Assembly (NCBI GenBank): GCA_023078685.1
Contig: JALGAS010000006.1
Span: 3,410,001 to 3,474,000, forward strand
DNA: 64,000 bases
Source of the DNA: Neopestalotiopsis rosae
Lineage: Eukaryota; Ascomycota; Sordariomycetes; Amphisphaeriales; Sporocadaceae
Reading direction: 5' to 3'
Of the stretch, positions 22,139-33,477 are shown one piece after another. The notes under the pieces are model-generated. The model searched no databases. It worked only from the letters and a program-made list of their open reading frames with translations, and was not told where the DNA came from. Position 1 is the first letter of the stretch. Every line of letters starts with the position of its first letter. The position numbers were made by a program, and so were the translations under genes.

Positions 22139-24753
22139 ATGCACATATCCGAAACAATCTTATTCTCGGCGCTTGCTAGTCTGCTATTCGGCGTTGTCTC
22201 CAGCCAGGCGTCCATCACCACTGTCACGGGGCTAAATACAGGCATAGCTGCTGATGGTGAGAGGCCGGCCCGGCTCAATGTAAACCACATGCAAACGTTG
22301 GGCGGTCCACAATGGTACTTGGAACAATATCAGAGAGCTCCCTCATGTTATGCGGGACAGTATTGACTTGCTGTTGTTCTAGGGACTTGTATATATTAGG
22401 ACTGCGTGAGATGCAGCAACTTGGTCAAAACGACTCGGAATCCTTCTTCCAAGTTGCAGGTGAGTCATCAATCTCTCATAACTTCTATGAACCTATGGTC
22501 TCTTATGAGTCCAAGAGCGCCCGAGAGAGGCTAAAGAACTCGGCTCTCTTCAGGTATCCACGGCAGGCCATTTATAGCATGGAATGGAGTCGGGCAGGCT
22601 CCAGGGGCCAAGGAAACCGGGTACTGCTTTCATAATGTACGTAGCTCCCTGGACGAGATTGGACTTTCCAGTCATCACAACAGAGACTACCATCTTGTTC
22701 CACTTCAGACGATGATAACTCACTCGCAAAGCAGGAGGTACCTTTTATAACGTGGCATCGACCGTACCTTGCCCTGTACGAGGTAAAAGACCATTCTCCT
22801 CACTATGCCAATTCCATCTACACGGCAACTCATTCTTGCCTTATTCAGCAGATACTAGGCGGGAGGATACAACAAATAGCACGACGATACACGGGCGGAG
22901 ACGCGGCCCTCTACCTGGCGGCCGCGAACTCCTTCCGGATACCGTTTTGGGACTGGGCCACGGACTCGAATCTGCCGCCGGCCACGACGTGGCCCGAGAT
23001 CACGGTCAACGCGCCCGGCGGCCCGCAGACCGTGCCCAACCCGCTGTACAGCTTTGTCTGGCCCAGCTTCCCGCTCGACCACGACCCGGCGTGGTTTCCG
23101 ACCACCGACGACGCGGTCCTCTGGAACAGCACGGGGACGCAGCGGCAGTTGAGTCCTCGTGGCAACTTGTCGCTGGTGGTGACGTCTCTGCAGGATAAAG
23201 TGGTAGGTTTCCGATCATTTTCACTCTACATGAAAATGTCTCGGAGCGAATGGATACTAACACTTCAAAATAGTACAGTGTCTTTGCCAAGACCAAGGAC
23301 TTTGACGTAATGGCTTCGACAGCGAACCCAGGGCCAAGTTTCGAGGATCCTCACAATGATGTCCACAATGCCGCGGGCACCTTCATGTATAATCCCCTAT
23401 ACTCGGCTTTTGATCCTATATTGTAAGTTTACCACTGCGCCGTCCCTCCTCTCTAAAAGAAATGCCATTATTTCTCACGCCCTCCCTTTTTGCTCTTTCA
23501 CAGCTGGCTTCACCACGCCAACGTTGACCGACTCTATGCCCTCTGGCAAGCCATCAACTACAACACCACGTACCAGAGCAAACCCGCCGCCATCGGGTCC
23601 GGCACCTGGGCTCAGCCGCCCGGCACGCAAATGACGGCCGAATCGCCCCTGGCGCCCTTTTACCAACCGCCGCCCGGCTACAGTGGTGGCAGTGGTGCGG
23701 GCAGCAGCAGTAGTAGTAGGCCACTGCAGACGCAGGCGCAGACGTTCCAGTTCCATACCGGTAAAACGACAGCCTTGCTCAGGACTTTTGGCTACACCTA
23801 CCCCGAGATCAACGACTGGTCGCTGAGCCCGGACCGCACACGGCAGCTCGTTATCCGGCAGGTCAATGCCCTGTACGGACCCAACCTCGTCACGCCGCCC
23901 CGGCCCCTGGGGCCGCAGTCGCAGCCGCCGCCGCCAGCGTCACCACACCAATCTGGTGGTAGTGGACCACCACCCGGATCTCCCTCTTCCCGTCACCGCT
24001 TCCGCCAAAACCGTGAACGGCGGGACAGCAGCAGCAGCAACGACGCTTCATCCGTCTCGTCGGCGCCGCCGCGGCAAAACCGACAGAAACAGAAACAGCG
24101 GCAGTACTACGTCCAGGTCGGAGTCGAGCGGTCCGAGCTATGCCTCCCCTGCGAGATCCGGGTGCTCTTGGGCGACGGCGACGACAACAACACCGTGGTC
24201 GCCGGGTCCGCGGCCATCATGGCCCTGCCGCCCGCGGGCATGACCCACGCCGAGATCCAGCTCAATCGCGGGATCGAGCGGTTCACCCCTTGCGTCGAGG
24301 ACAAGACGGTGGTGCCGCTGCTCGAGCAAAGGCTTCGAGTGGAGATTAAAAAGGCAAGTAATTTCTTTAAAATTTTCATTGCAACTCATTACACACACAA
24401 ATTTCCGGTTGGTTGAATTGCAGCACGAAATCAAATAAGCCATAAGAAGAAAGAAAGAAGAAGAAAAGGTTTGGAGATCAGCCTGACTGATGAAAATAAA
24501 ATCTTTGCAGCGCGACGGCACCCCCATCGCCGCCGACTCGGTACCAAGCCTGATGATCAATGTCGAGAGCGTCGACGTGGAGCTTCCCGAATCTGACGAT
24601 GAGCTTCCGAGCTACGGACCTCGCACCACGTATCCAAAGATTGGAGTGCCTTCTGGGAAATATTCTTCATCTACGAGGCGAGATCACGGCAGTGTGAATT
24701 TCAGCAATCTTCTGGCACTGGTAAACTTGATTCGTACGCGCTTGTCGTGGTAG
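22139..24753 (+). CDS. secreted tyrosinase (type-3 copper monooxygenase), eight exons
   Basis: Exons: 22139-22314, 22383-22459, 22554-22636, 22735-22782, 22849-23202, 23274-23422, 23504-24353, 24511-24753; 659 aa, all junctions in phase. Tyrosinases oxidise monophenols and catechols to quinones, the first step of melanin-type pigments. Residues 1-24 are a signal peptide. Copper site A: H87 (AGIHGRPF), H111 (GYCFHN) and H120 (TWHRPYLALYE), with H111-x8-H120 spacing and C109 two residues before H111 for the usual Cys-His thioether. Copper site B: H273 and H277 (DPHNDVHN) plus the HH pair at 299-300 (WLHHANVDRL). The third exon-exon choice (exon 4 starting with GAG) was set by this H-x8-H rule. 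After about residue 320 there is a low-complexity S/P/Q linker, then a C-terminal cap with LCLPCEIRVLLGD. The last intron has a GC donor (AG|GCAAGT). 139 bp separate its stop from the stop of TRAPPC11. Confidence 0.93.
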
Positions 24754-24892
24754 ATGGATATAGAAAGGTGAGGACTCATATGCATTTACACGTAGCATAA
24801 TGATTGAGCTTGCTCTTTTCGTTTCCAACAAACTATGCTGGTTATTCCCATTTTTGAAGCCCTACATGCAGAAGCGTATATGTTGATTACAA

Positions 24893-27800
24893 CTATGGTC
24901 TTGATCCATCAACATTACGTGGGACCCAGATGGCCACTCCATCGCCCTCCCGCTTCATCCCTTCAGTTGGTATGATTCTCAAGACCTTTTGGAAATACTT
25001 GTCTCTCACTACCAGTTGTGGCTTAATCCATCGTCCACCCTCAACCAATGGTAGGAGTCGGAATGTCACTGCTCTCCGTGCGAGCGGCAGAACATTTAGT
25101 GATGTACTCTTGGATCCACTAAACGCAAATTCATCTGATGGTTCCATGGCTAGACCGAAAGTCAGGAAGTGGTTCGAGGGGTTCTCGATAGTGATATCAA
25201 GAATGATGATGGGCGGCGATCTGAAGGAAGCGTCGGTACCATCCTGAGGTGCTGGTGGCTCTGAATAAGAGACGCTAGCTAGGACACGCGGCTCGGACAC
25301 GGTAACGTAGAAAGGGTCGAGAAGAAACGTTGTAACATTCGGAGCGCTATCATCTTCCGCTGTCGACCGTTGCCACTTGATAGAGAAGGCCAAGTCTGCA
25401 GTTGACGGAGCTCGTTCGTCGAGGTTCAACTTCTGCGCCACGATGTCAAATTGGGCCTCCTCCATTGTCTTTGGACTCATTGTCAAATTCGAGACGAGAT
25501 GTGTCGGGTCTTTGGACACGGTACATTTTACACCCCCATGAGTTTTGACTACCTGAAGGTCGAGCTCCCGCACGCGAAGGTCCTCGGTAGCGAATGAAGC
25601 AAAGCGTGTGATGAGGCACCACTTCTGTGCCAGCCCAGTGGCTTGGTGGAGGTGGTCCTCATCATCTTCAGCCTGGTCTTGCAAGTTTTCATGATCGAAG
25701 ATGCTTGGCCATGATTCCTTGTGCAATCTCGGGACTAGGTCATAGCTGGCTTCGAAAGGATTGACAACATTGACCTGGAATGAGACAGTTTGCACGATGG
25801 GTGTTGACGGGTCAGAAATGAGATTGTACCATGCCTTGACTGTAAGGTCGTAGGCTGTAGGTCGGATGATAGGATCGATTGTGATCATGGCGCTGGCTGA
25901 TTTCGTTGTAGCGATCGTGCCTATAGGTAGACCATCGAGTTTTGCCTCCTCGCCATGTTGGGCCGTTGACAGTAATGTTTCATCTCCCGCGGAGGCTTTG
26001 AAGGAAGGCACTTCCTGACCATATAGATGCACGTCGAGTTTCGATATTGCATCTACATCCTCCTCATTGACGAGGTCAATCTGTACTTTGATAGGTTCGC
26101 CAGCATAATACTGTTTGTGGACGCCGACAAATCGAAGTTGCATTTTTGGCGGCCTTGGAAGTACCTTGATGACGTGCGGATTGATCTTTGTGACTCGTTT
26201 CTGTCCAGTACTCGTGTACCAAAAGCCAACAGTATTGTCTTCACGGACTCTCATGGAGTAGCTGAGCTTGAAATTTTCAGGCGCGATGGTAACGGTGATC
26301 ACTGCGGCATTTGCTTCTCCAGCTTCTCTCAATGGCAGGCTCAATCCGAATACCCGCGATTGCCCGGGTTGCAGTGTCAAGTCATCTTTTCCATGAAGTA
26401 TAATTCCCATACTGGTTGGTGTGCTCGATCCGGATTCTGCACTATTGTCGAGTCCTTCTGAAGCTTCGATTTCGTCGAGAGTGACCGATGTGAGAGAGAT
26501 ATTGTTCCTGACTGATGGCTGGACAGTGCCTGCTTCATGACTCAGCCGCAGATTCCGCACACTACCGCCAAAGGCCACTGAGATGTCTTGCAACTTGATT
26601 GGTGGACTTCCAGAGAACGCAGTGGATGTGATGACGAGCTGCGCTGGGCAAGTCTGACCTGCCCGACCCTCATCATGTTTAAAGACGAATGATGCTTTGA
26701 GGAACGAGGTCAAATGATCATCGTTGACTGAAACTTCTGGGCGTTTGTCAATTTGCATGTTGTCAAGAGACTTGGTAATGTCGTAGTGCCAATTGGGCAG
26801 TCTGGAGAAGCCTAGTACTGGTCAATGGTTGATGAATCAAGCAGAGGAGCATTGTCGAAAACCTACTATTGTTGAGAAGTTCCCAGTCGATTGCGATGAC
26901 CAGATCTGCCTGTCCAGCTTTGGCAGCAGCTTTTCTGAGAGTCCAGCCCAGCGCCTCCGCTGCGCCTAGCCATCCTTCTCTACGAAATGAAGAATCTCTC
27001 CACATGGGCGTGAGGAGTTCTAGGATCTGTTTCCATTCCTTGAGATATTCCAATTCTTTGGCGGCGCCAAGCGCAATCTCTGCCGCCAATCGTGCTTGGT
27101 GTCGTTTCTGAAATTCTGCCTTTGCAGCATTGAGATATTTCAGAATGTAGCGTGCATGGTCAAAGCCCTCGCCGTCAAGAGGGTATTCTTCATACGGTTC
27201 TGGACACATGTACGTATCGAACGCATTATAGGCCTTGGCGGCAGATTTTGATACCTCTGACAGGTCAGGCGGTTTCCTGGAGTCATCGGGGATTGCGTAG
27301 GCCAATTTCCTCCGGTCCAGTGCGTGCTGAGAGGCGGTTTTATACCAATATCCAGCATGGTGCAAGAGCTCCCATGGTTGTAACCTTTCAGCAGACAAGG
27401 CTTTTTCTGGCAACCGAAACAAGGCCGGAGACGAAGCATCTAGCTCCGGGAATTGAGCTCTCTCGATCAGATTCGCCATGATTTCAGCCCATCTCGCCTC
27501 CCAGGCTTGCCAGCCATAATTTTGCGTTCCTCGTCCTCTTCGATCAAGGAAATCAGACATGCGCTGTCTATGCATCTGCCACCTCCGCACTGCCGCAGTG
27601 GTTTGCCCGGTCCACATCAGGCACCGAAGCGCCCTGATGGCTAGCATATCCGCGACAAATCGGCCATCATTGAACCTCGGGCTCCAGCTTGGAACAGTTT
27701 CCAGTACATCCATTCCCAGAAGGGTCTCATAAGCCTGCTCATACGAACGCAACGCGACATCCATTTCTTGTCTAAATTCAGCAAAAACACCTGCCTTGAA

Positions 27801-28758
27801 ATCATAACGGACATTCCAGCCTTGGAGGGTGAGAGTGTGAGAAGTGCCACTGGTGGGTGGAATGGTAGGCTGCGGCGCTACACCTCTACCTTTCTTTTTG
27901 CGGGACCTTCGGCCAAGTTCACGGTAGTATTCGCTGGCCTGAACGAAAACAGCGGTCAATATGCTGTCTACGGCGCCCTCCAACTCTGCTTCGGAGCGTC
28001 GTGTAGGCAACACAAACAACGACGTCTTGGGATCCAGCCCAGTGCCCCACCTGATGTTCTCCAGTCTCTCTTGAAAGGCGCCCATGGAATCCGGTGTTCG
28101 GTCACTCAAGATAACTGCTACCAAGCGGCACTTGTAGCCCGAGCGGCTGATTGCATTTTTCAAGGCGTTGATATCCGTCTTCAGCTGGTTATCGTGCAAA
28201 GTAGCCAGCGATGGGTCGGACGTAAGGCTGTAAAAGCACAAGCAAATGCTGGGAATAAAGGACTGGTGCTTCTGCAGCCAGCGTGCGTCTATGAGTCCAT
28301 CAGGATATAAGGTTGAGCCGGGGCTCAAGGGAGAGAAAGGCGAGTGTAGAATGGGTGGTGACAAGGGCGTCTCTAGGTCTTCTGGCAGTCGAGCGCGCCT
28401 CGGTGGTAAAAGGAAGTCCTACAGAGATAGGTGAGGTCAGGATCGGGCGCACCGACAGCCAAGAAGGAGACGCTTGATAGCGAAGACTCACTCTACCTAT
28501 GGTCTTCACTTTGAATTTGTATTTCCGAGAGGTGTCTTGTCCATTCCATGGCAGATCGCTTGCATCGGCCTCCTGGATATAATGCAAGATGGCCTTGGCC
28601 TCGCGGCTTTCGACTGGGGGAAGCTCTGACCGTATGAGTACGCTCTGCTCTTTCAGGTCCGGATCAGTGAGCAGTGGTTTGGTAGGCCCAGTGCTAAGGC
28701 CAGAAACCACCAGCAATGGGAGGTTGTGGTCCAGACTCCCCGCGGGATAGTCGTCCAT
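24893..28758 (-). CDS. TRAPPC11 homologue (foie gras / gryzun domain protein)
   Basis: Minus-strand exons 28758-28492, 28418-26867 and 26811-24893 encode 1245 aa, close to the family size. TRAPPC11 is a subunit of a TRAPP tethering complex that acts in ER-to-Golgi and Golgi traffic. The N-terminus holds KVKTIGRDFLLPPRR across the first junction. The foie gras helical-repeat region lies roughly at residues 270-560, with QASEYYRELGRR, YDFKAGVFAEFRQ and SYEQAYETLLGMD. The last 600 residues are beta-rich, with AQLVITSTAFSGSPPIKLQD and YAGEPIKVQIDLVNEED, matching the gryzun part. Both introns are short with good signals (GTGAGT...CTGACCT...TGTAG and GTAGGT...ACTAG). The gene is divergent from RXT2, sharing the 28.8-30.2 kb interval, and convergent with tyrosinase. 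Confidence 0.93.
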
Positions 28759-28981
28759 GGCTCTATGGTGTTGCAACGCAGTCTACGCCGACCTGACGAT
28801 TCCTAGGTGCATAGCAGTCGAGACGGGAGGTATCTGCAGCATTACAGCAGCACTATACTCCAATGATCAGCGACCTGGATAGACAGAGTCATATGTAGTG
28901 CTGCTGCGTGGTTGGGGACACGGATATCATACAGCTAATAGACGCCCACTCACTTTTTACCAGAGTTGGGCGCAAACACAA

Positions 28982-29474
28982 TCAGACTGCCCAGACAGCA
29001 ATAACTATACTTGTCCTGCCAGCTAATGCAGCTCTCTCGGAAGCACTGGCCAAGCAATTGTCCCAGAGGTCATGGAACGGGTAGCAGGGCGTATTGAAAG
29101 TTGCTGTGTAGGGGTTAGAAGATTTGGACAAAGACAATTCAATCGCAACGGTGATGCCAATAGGTCGGCCCACAGGCACGGTTATCTGCTGCTGTTGCGC
29201 GGGCGCCGCATGTAAAGTGGTTGCTTGCTGGGGCTCTTGGGGCTCTACGTGGTACGTAGCGGTAGTGCACCGATGGGTTTCTTGACGTAGGCATGTGGGC
29301 AATCTCCTTTACCTCAAGCTAGGACTCACCAATAGGTGACCTCAAAAGGCTGAAGCTCCCCATCTCGGTCATTCCCGAGGCGGGTTGTAGGGCCTTCTGA
29401 GCTCTGTTGTTACAGCTGGAGGTAACAGTTAGCGCATTCTGACCAATGTTTTGCCAGGGGTTCTGTTGTCCGCT
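28982..29474 (-). CDS. possible small gene or decayed gene, unrecognised
   Basis: Two coding-like pieces lie on the minus strand between TRAPPC11 and RXT2. The 5' piece contains LGNDRDGELQPFEVTYW ending at donor GTGAGT (about 29330). The 3' piece (29302-28982) runs from THRCTTATYHVEPQEPQ through AAPAQQQQITVPVGRPIG to a stop at 28982. Joining them in frame needs an intron of only 23 nt or a different acceptor, so no clean model was found. An ATG at 29474 (MSGQQNPWQNIG) is a candidate start in another phase. It may be a real gene with an unusual structure, or a relic. Confidence 0.25.
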
Positions 29475-30214
29475 CATGGCTCCCGTAGCATCTGAGACTG
29501 TAGCGCATTCTTTCAGTCAGCGAACTCGGGGCCCCGTCTTACCCACCTACATTAGGTATTCCAGTGTCATTGTATCTACCTAGCTAGGGACTCTGCAGCT
29601 GCCACCTCTAACAATACAGGTGTCCATGCCCCCCAAGCTGCAGCCAACAGTTTCAAGGTTTCTCTCAATGCTCCTCGAGACTGCCGGTCAATGAATTTTA
29701 ACCGATCGATAATCGGCCAAGCGCGGGACCCAGGCATAACACAGCGAAGACGCAGCCTCGTCGTCCCCGTCCACCTATCTGCTGCCCCCCCAGTCTCCAT
29801 TACGCAGTGAAAGTCTTCTTTCTGCCCAAAGTGCCATAAACTCGTCGCAACAAGCACCTTTCGACTTTGTCTAGGGGTACTCGGGTTGTTGCGTACAGTA
29901 AACATCCATAATTGTCACTTGTTACTACGGGCGCTATATTGCCGTCTCTCAAGCACAGCGCTTCCACCCTCTCTCCCTCTCACGGTCCACGGCCGAATCC
30001 TCAGCGACGCTGCGACAGAAGCACCACCAGTCAGTTCTCCCACCTCAACTCTCCGTACCCTCGAGACCACCTCTGCTAACACAGATGTACGACAGACAAC
30101 GAGGCGCCGGCGCGAGCTGCGCTGCGAATTATTGTACCTTGAAACGCTATCCACCTCGAAAACCGCACAAGCTGGGCACTGCAAAGCGCAGGCCCACGAT
30201 CTCGATTGCCCACC
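29475..30214. other. promoter region of RXT2, no gene seen
   Basis: Frames here (29576-29905, 29886-30248) show no family resemblance. 29540-29590 contains several TACCTA/TAGGTA motifs. 29930-30100 is pyrimidine-rich on the plus strand and is probably the RXT2 leader. Confidence 0.45.
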
Positions 30215-31863
30215 ATGTCGCAACAAGCACTTTTTTCCGACACGATAATAGCCATGAAGAAGGCAATGAAGCGGAGAGCATACGGTAACTTTCTTATGCC
30301 ACCCAGTACCTAGTGCCTCGGTCACTAACCAAACTTCCATCGCAACAGAATCAGAAGATTCAGACGACGACGTCGACTACCGTGGAAACCGCGGTCAGAA
30401 GCTCAACAAGCGAGCCAGATTTGCGCGTGAGGGGCAATTGGCACCAGCCTCCGGACCCGAGGTCTACAAAGAGGCATGCATACCCATCACGCATCATCCG
30501 TCAGGGAGCTGTCCTACTAACACTAGTGCTACAGTTGGTCGAGCATGCTGGCTACGTACGTAGCATCATTAGCCGAAACCCACCTTTGGTAGACGACGAG
30601 GGCTACGAGCCAGAGAGCGACGACGAAGATTACGAACAGCGAATGCACGATATTGTCGAGACAGCAGCGGAGTTGAACCCTTACGCGAACGTGCGATTAG
30701 AAAGTGAGCTTGAGAGCCTCGATCCTCTGGATCTCGTTACCCCGTACTGACCAAAATATTTTACAGGCATTCTCGCACCTCTGACCTCTGTGACTGACCT
30801 GCCTTCGCACCCTACTCTCGCCCGTCCGTATACGTCCAAAACGTTGACCGACCTCACCCTTCAAGCTCGTGATACCATGTACAAGGAGAATCAGGCGCTG
30901 TGGAATATCAAGCACTTGCACACCAAACTGGTTGGTGACCATATCTGGATCCCAACGGAAATGATGGAGACACCAAGCGACCTCCACTACTTCCAAGAAC
31001 CCCACGCCGCAAGTACTCCCATCGCTGGACAGCCGGCAGTCAAGCCAGACACAACCAGGCTGCTCTTGGAAGCCGACGCGACTGGCAGCGACACGAATGG
31101 TCCCCCATCGGCCAATGGCGCAAGCTCCAGTAGAGCCCGTGACGATGGCGGACAGGACAAAGAAACAACTGGAGACGGCGACACCTCGATGCTCGATGCC
31201 GACGAAACAATAGACGAAGACGCTGCCGCAGAATCGAAGTCGAACCAGCCGAGTGACAAAGCGTCGGGCGCAGCAACCGAGGCCAATGGCGATCCGACAG
31301 CGAACGGAACACAACACGGGTATGACAAGTCAGCTGCAAGCAAGGCAAAGCCAACAACGAATGGTTTTACGACTGCGGGTGAACAAAACGGCGGAAATGG
31401 ACACTCACAATTGCTTCCGAAAGCGCTCAACGGTCATGAAGTCAACCTTCCAGGAAGCGCGCCAATGTCGATAGCCTCTTTAGACGCCCTCGATGAAATG
31501 TTCATTCATCCAATCTTCCTAGCACCAAAAACAGCGCAACCGAACCGAGACCTGGGTATCCCAGAGGCGGAAGCTGAGGATCTGAGGCGGTTGCTCCAAG
31601 CTTACGTCCAGAAGCAAGAAGAAGTATGCCGAGGGACGAAAAGGCTCCATGAAGGCCTGCTCCGGGCAGAGAGGTTGCGAAGGACTGTTTTGCAATGGTC
31701 CAAGTACGAGGCACACTGCGGACCGAACCGAGACATGTCGGACGGAGAAGACTGGTACGATAAGGAAGAATGGGGTCTCGAAGAGGATCTAAAGAAGGGC
31801 CAAGACGAGGAAGAGGAAGATACGACAACACAGCAACCCAAGAAGACCAGAGCAAGGAAATAG
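30215..31863 (+). CDS. RXT2: RXT2-like subunit of the Rpd3L histone deacetylase complex
   Basis: Exons 30215-30284, 30349-30473, 30535-30703 and 30767-31863 encode 486 aa. Rxt2 is a subunit of the large Rpd3 deacetylase complex and acts in the nucleus. The conserved N-terminal region is visible: MSQQALFSDTIIAMKKAMKRR, then RGNRGQKLNKRARFAREG, EVYKE and VEHAGYVRSIISRNPP, then NPYANVRLESILAPLTS and LVGDHIWIPTEMM. The second intron has a GC donor (AAAGAG|GCATGC) with TACTAACAC and CTACAG; a GT donor 12 nt earlier would delete VYKE and is less likely. The middle third is acidic, low-complexity (D, T, N, G). The C-terminal part has a helical segment and ends in an acidic run followed by PKKTRARK. 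Confidence 0.88.
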
Positions 31864-32609
31864 GTATAAACGCTTGGGCATGAGCGGACGCGCTCGCAAC
31901 GGAAAACGGAACGACTGGAATGAGCAATGGCGTTTTGGATTATTGGATTTTGGGCATATGAACACGGCGTCTCGGCATTCAAAATACCCAGGACTTACGA
32001 TGGGAAGGAAATTCCTCCCAATTATCCTCCTACTTGAGAATTATAATGCAGACAACCATCTTCCTCTTTGCTTTTGCGACTGGCCATTTGTACAGTGCGG
32101 CCAAAGCTTCCCCGTATGCGAAAGTGGCCACGGCTTCAAGTCGAAGGTATTTAATGATAATCCAAACGACTATTATGGCTGGCTGGCTGGCTTTCAGGGT
32201 ACGGGGTAAGTCAAGTGTATTTACCTGCCTATATGACAGAATGACTTTAGTTTTTGGACGGTTGCTGTCCGCCCTTTTTTTCGCCCACGGAGTATGAGGG
32301 CCGGTTTGTGCCGGTTCGACGAGGAAGGAAGCTCAAAGAAGCGAAGGGAGGGGTCCCGAAACTGCACACATTGGAATTGACGCTACGTATGTATTGGAGC
32401 TCCTTCAGCCTAGGTTTAGGTTGCAGCTTTTCGGGGAGCTCATTGTTTTCTTGAACCATCAACAAACACACCTACATTAGCTTCCACCTGCTCAGGACAA
32501 AGGATTCAAGACTACCAAAACACATCTTGGTACAACACCGCGAACGGGACAACACTCACTTTTTCAAAGCCAACTCACGATCGCATCTACAGCAACAACG
32601 ACAATCGCC
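31864..32609. other. intergenic, promoter of the methyltransferase gene
   Basis: No gene is seen. This holds the RXT2 3' region and the leader of the next gene. A run of CTGG repeats (GGCTGGCTGGCTGGC) lies at about 32178-32193. Confidence 0.5.
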
Positions 32610-33477
32610 ATGGCTCCTCTAGCATTTGAGCCCAGCAAGCTGGTTGACCTCGACCAGAAGAGCTTGTACAGTATGTTTACCATGAATCACTTTCAGCCCA
32701 GCTGGGTGCCCAGGGAGTATAAAGGGCCAAAAGGTATATTGACCCGTGATGCTTAGTGTCGGCCGCTGCGATTGCATTCAACCCTACCTTCTGGAAGTAA
32801 GTAAGCAATGATCTTGACATTCTCGCTGCATCGGCCGTGGTGTTGTTGGGCAATGAGCATTTGCTCGTCTCTTCAACGTCACGAAAATGAGCAACGAGGC
32901 ATTTGGGGTTGCGTATAATGATACTACTATGGTCTCGTACTAACACTGGCCCAGCATTGTCGCCCGTCGCGAGTATAGAACCCACTTTCTCTCGCGCATC
33001 TTCAACAACAACCGCCAAGCTGCCTGTTACTTCCTTGCCGCGACCATCTTCTCCCTAGGGCTCTTCCGTGACTTCTTGTACGAGCGTGCCCTGCGCGCCC
33101 AGCCGTCATACCCGCTCCTCGAGACCGAAGGGGTCAAGTATCTCGCCTACGCCCTGATCGCATCCGGCAACGTCCTGGTTATAACCTCAACCTGGGCACT
33201 CGGCATTACCGGCACCTTCCTCGGCGACTACTTTGGCATCCTGATGGACCACATGGTAACCGGGTTCCCGTTCAACGTCACGGAGGCGCCCATGTACTGG
33301 GGCTCAACCTGCAGCTTCCTGGGCACCGCGCTCTTATACGGCAAGCCGGCGGGTCTGCTGCTGACCGCCTGGGTCTGGGTGGTCTACAAGGTTGCTTTGG
33401 CGTACGAGAACCCCTTCACGTCCGAGATCTATGCCAAGAGAGAACGCGAGAGAAAGGCGGGCAAGAAGGGCCTGTAA
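32610..33477 (+). CDS. phosphatidyl-N-methylethanolamine N-methyltransferase (Opi3/PEM2 type)
   Basis: Exons 32610-32670, 32757-32796 and 32955-33477 encode 207 aa, the same size as yeast Opi3 (about 206). The enzyme adds methyl groups from S-adenosylmethionine to phosphatidylethanolamine derivatives to make phosphatidylcholine, in the ER membrane. Junctions give SLYMSAAAIAFNPTFWN and then IVARREYRTHFL. Three to four hydrophobic segments are visible, including ALIASGNVLVITSTWALGI and LLLTAWVWVVYKVALAYE. The family signature GDYFGILMDHMVTGFPFNV followed by EAPMYWGSTCSFLG is intact. The C-terminus is a basic tail, RERERKAGKKGL, ending in a charged ER-like sequence. Intron 2 (158 nt) is long for this locus but has a clean GTAAGT and TAACACTGGCCCAG. 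Confidence 0.95.

Noticed and set aside
10469..24753. possible secondary-metabolite cluster (amidase, aldolase, tyrosinase)
   Set aside because: Genes are far apart, differently oriented, and no synthase, P450 or cluster regulator is present.
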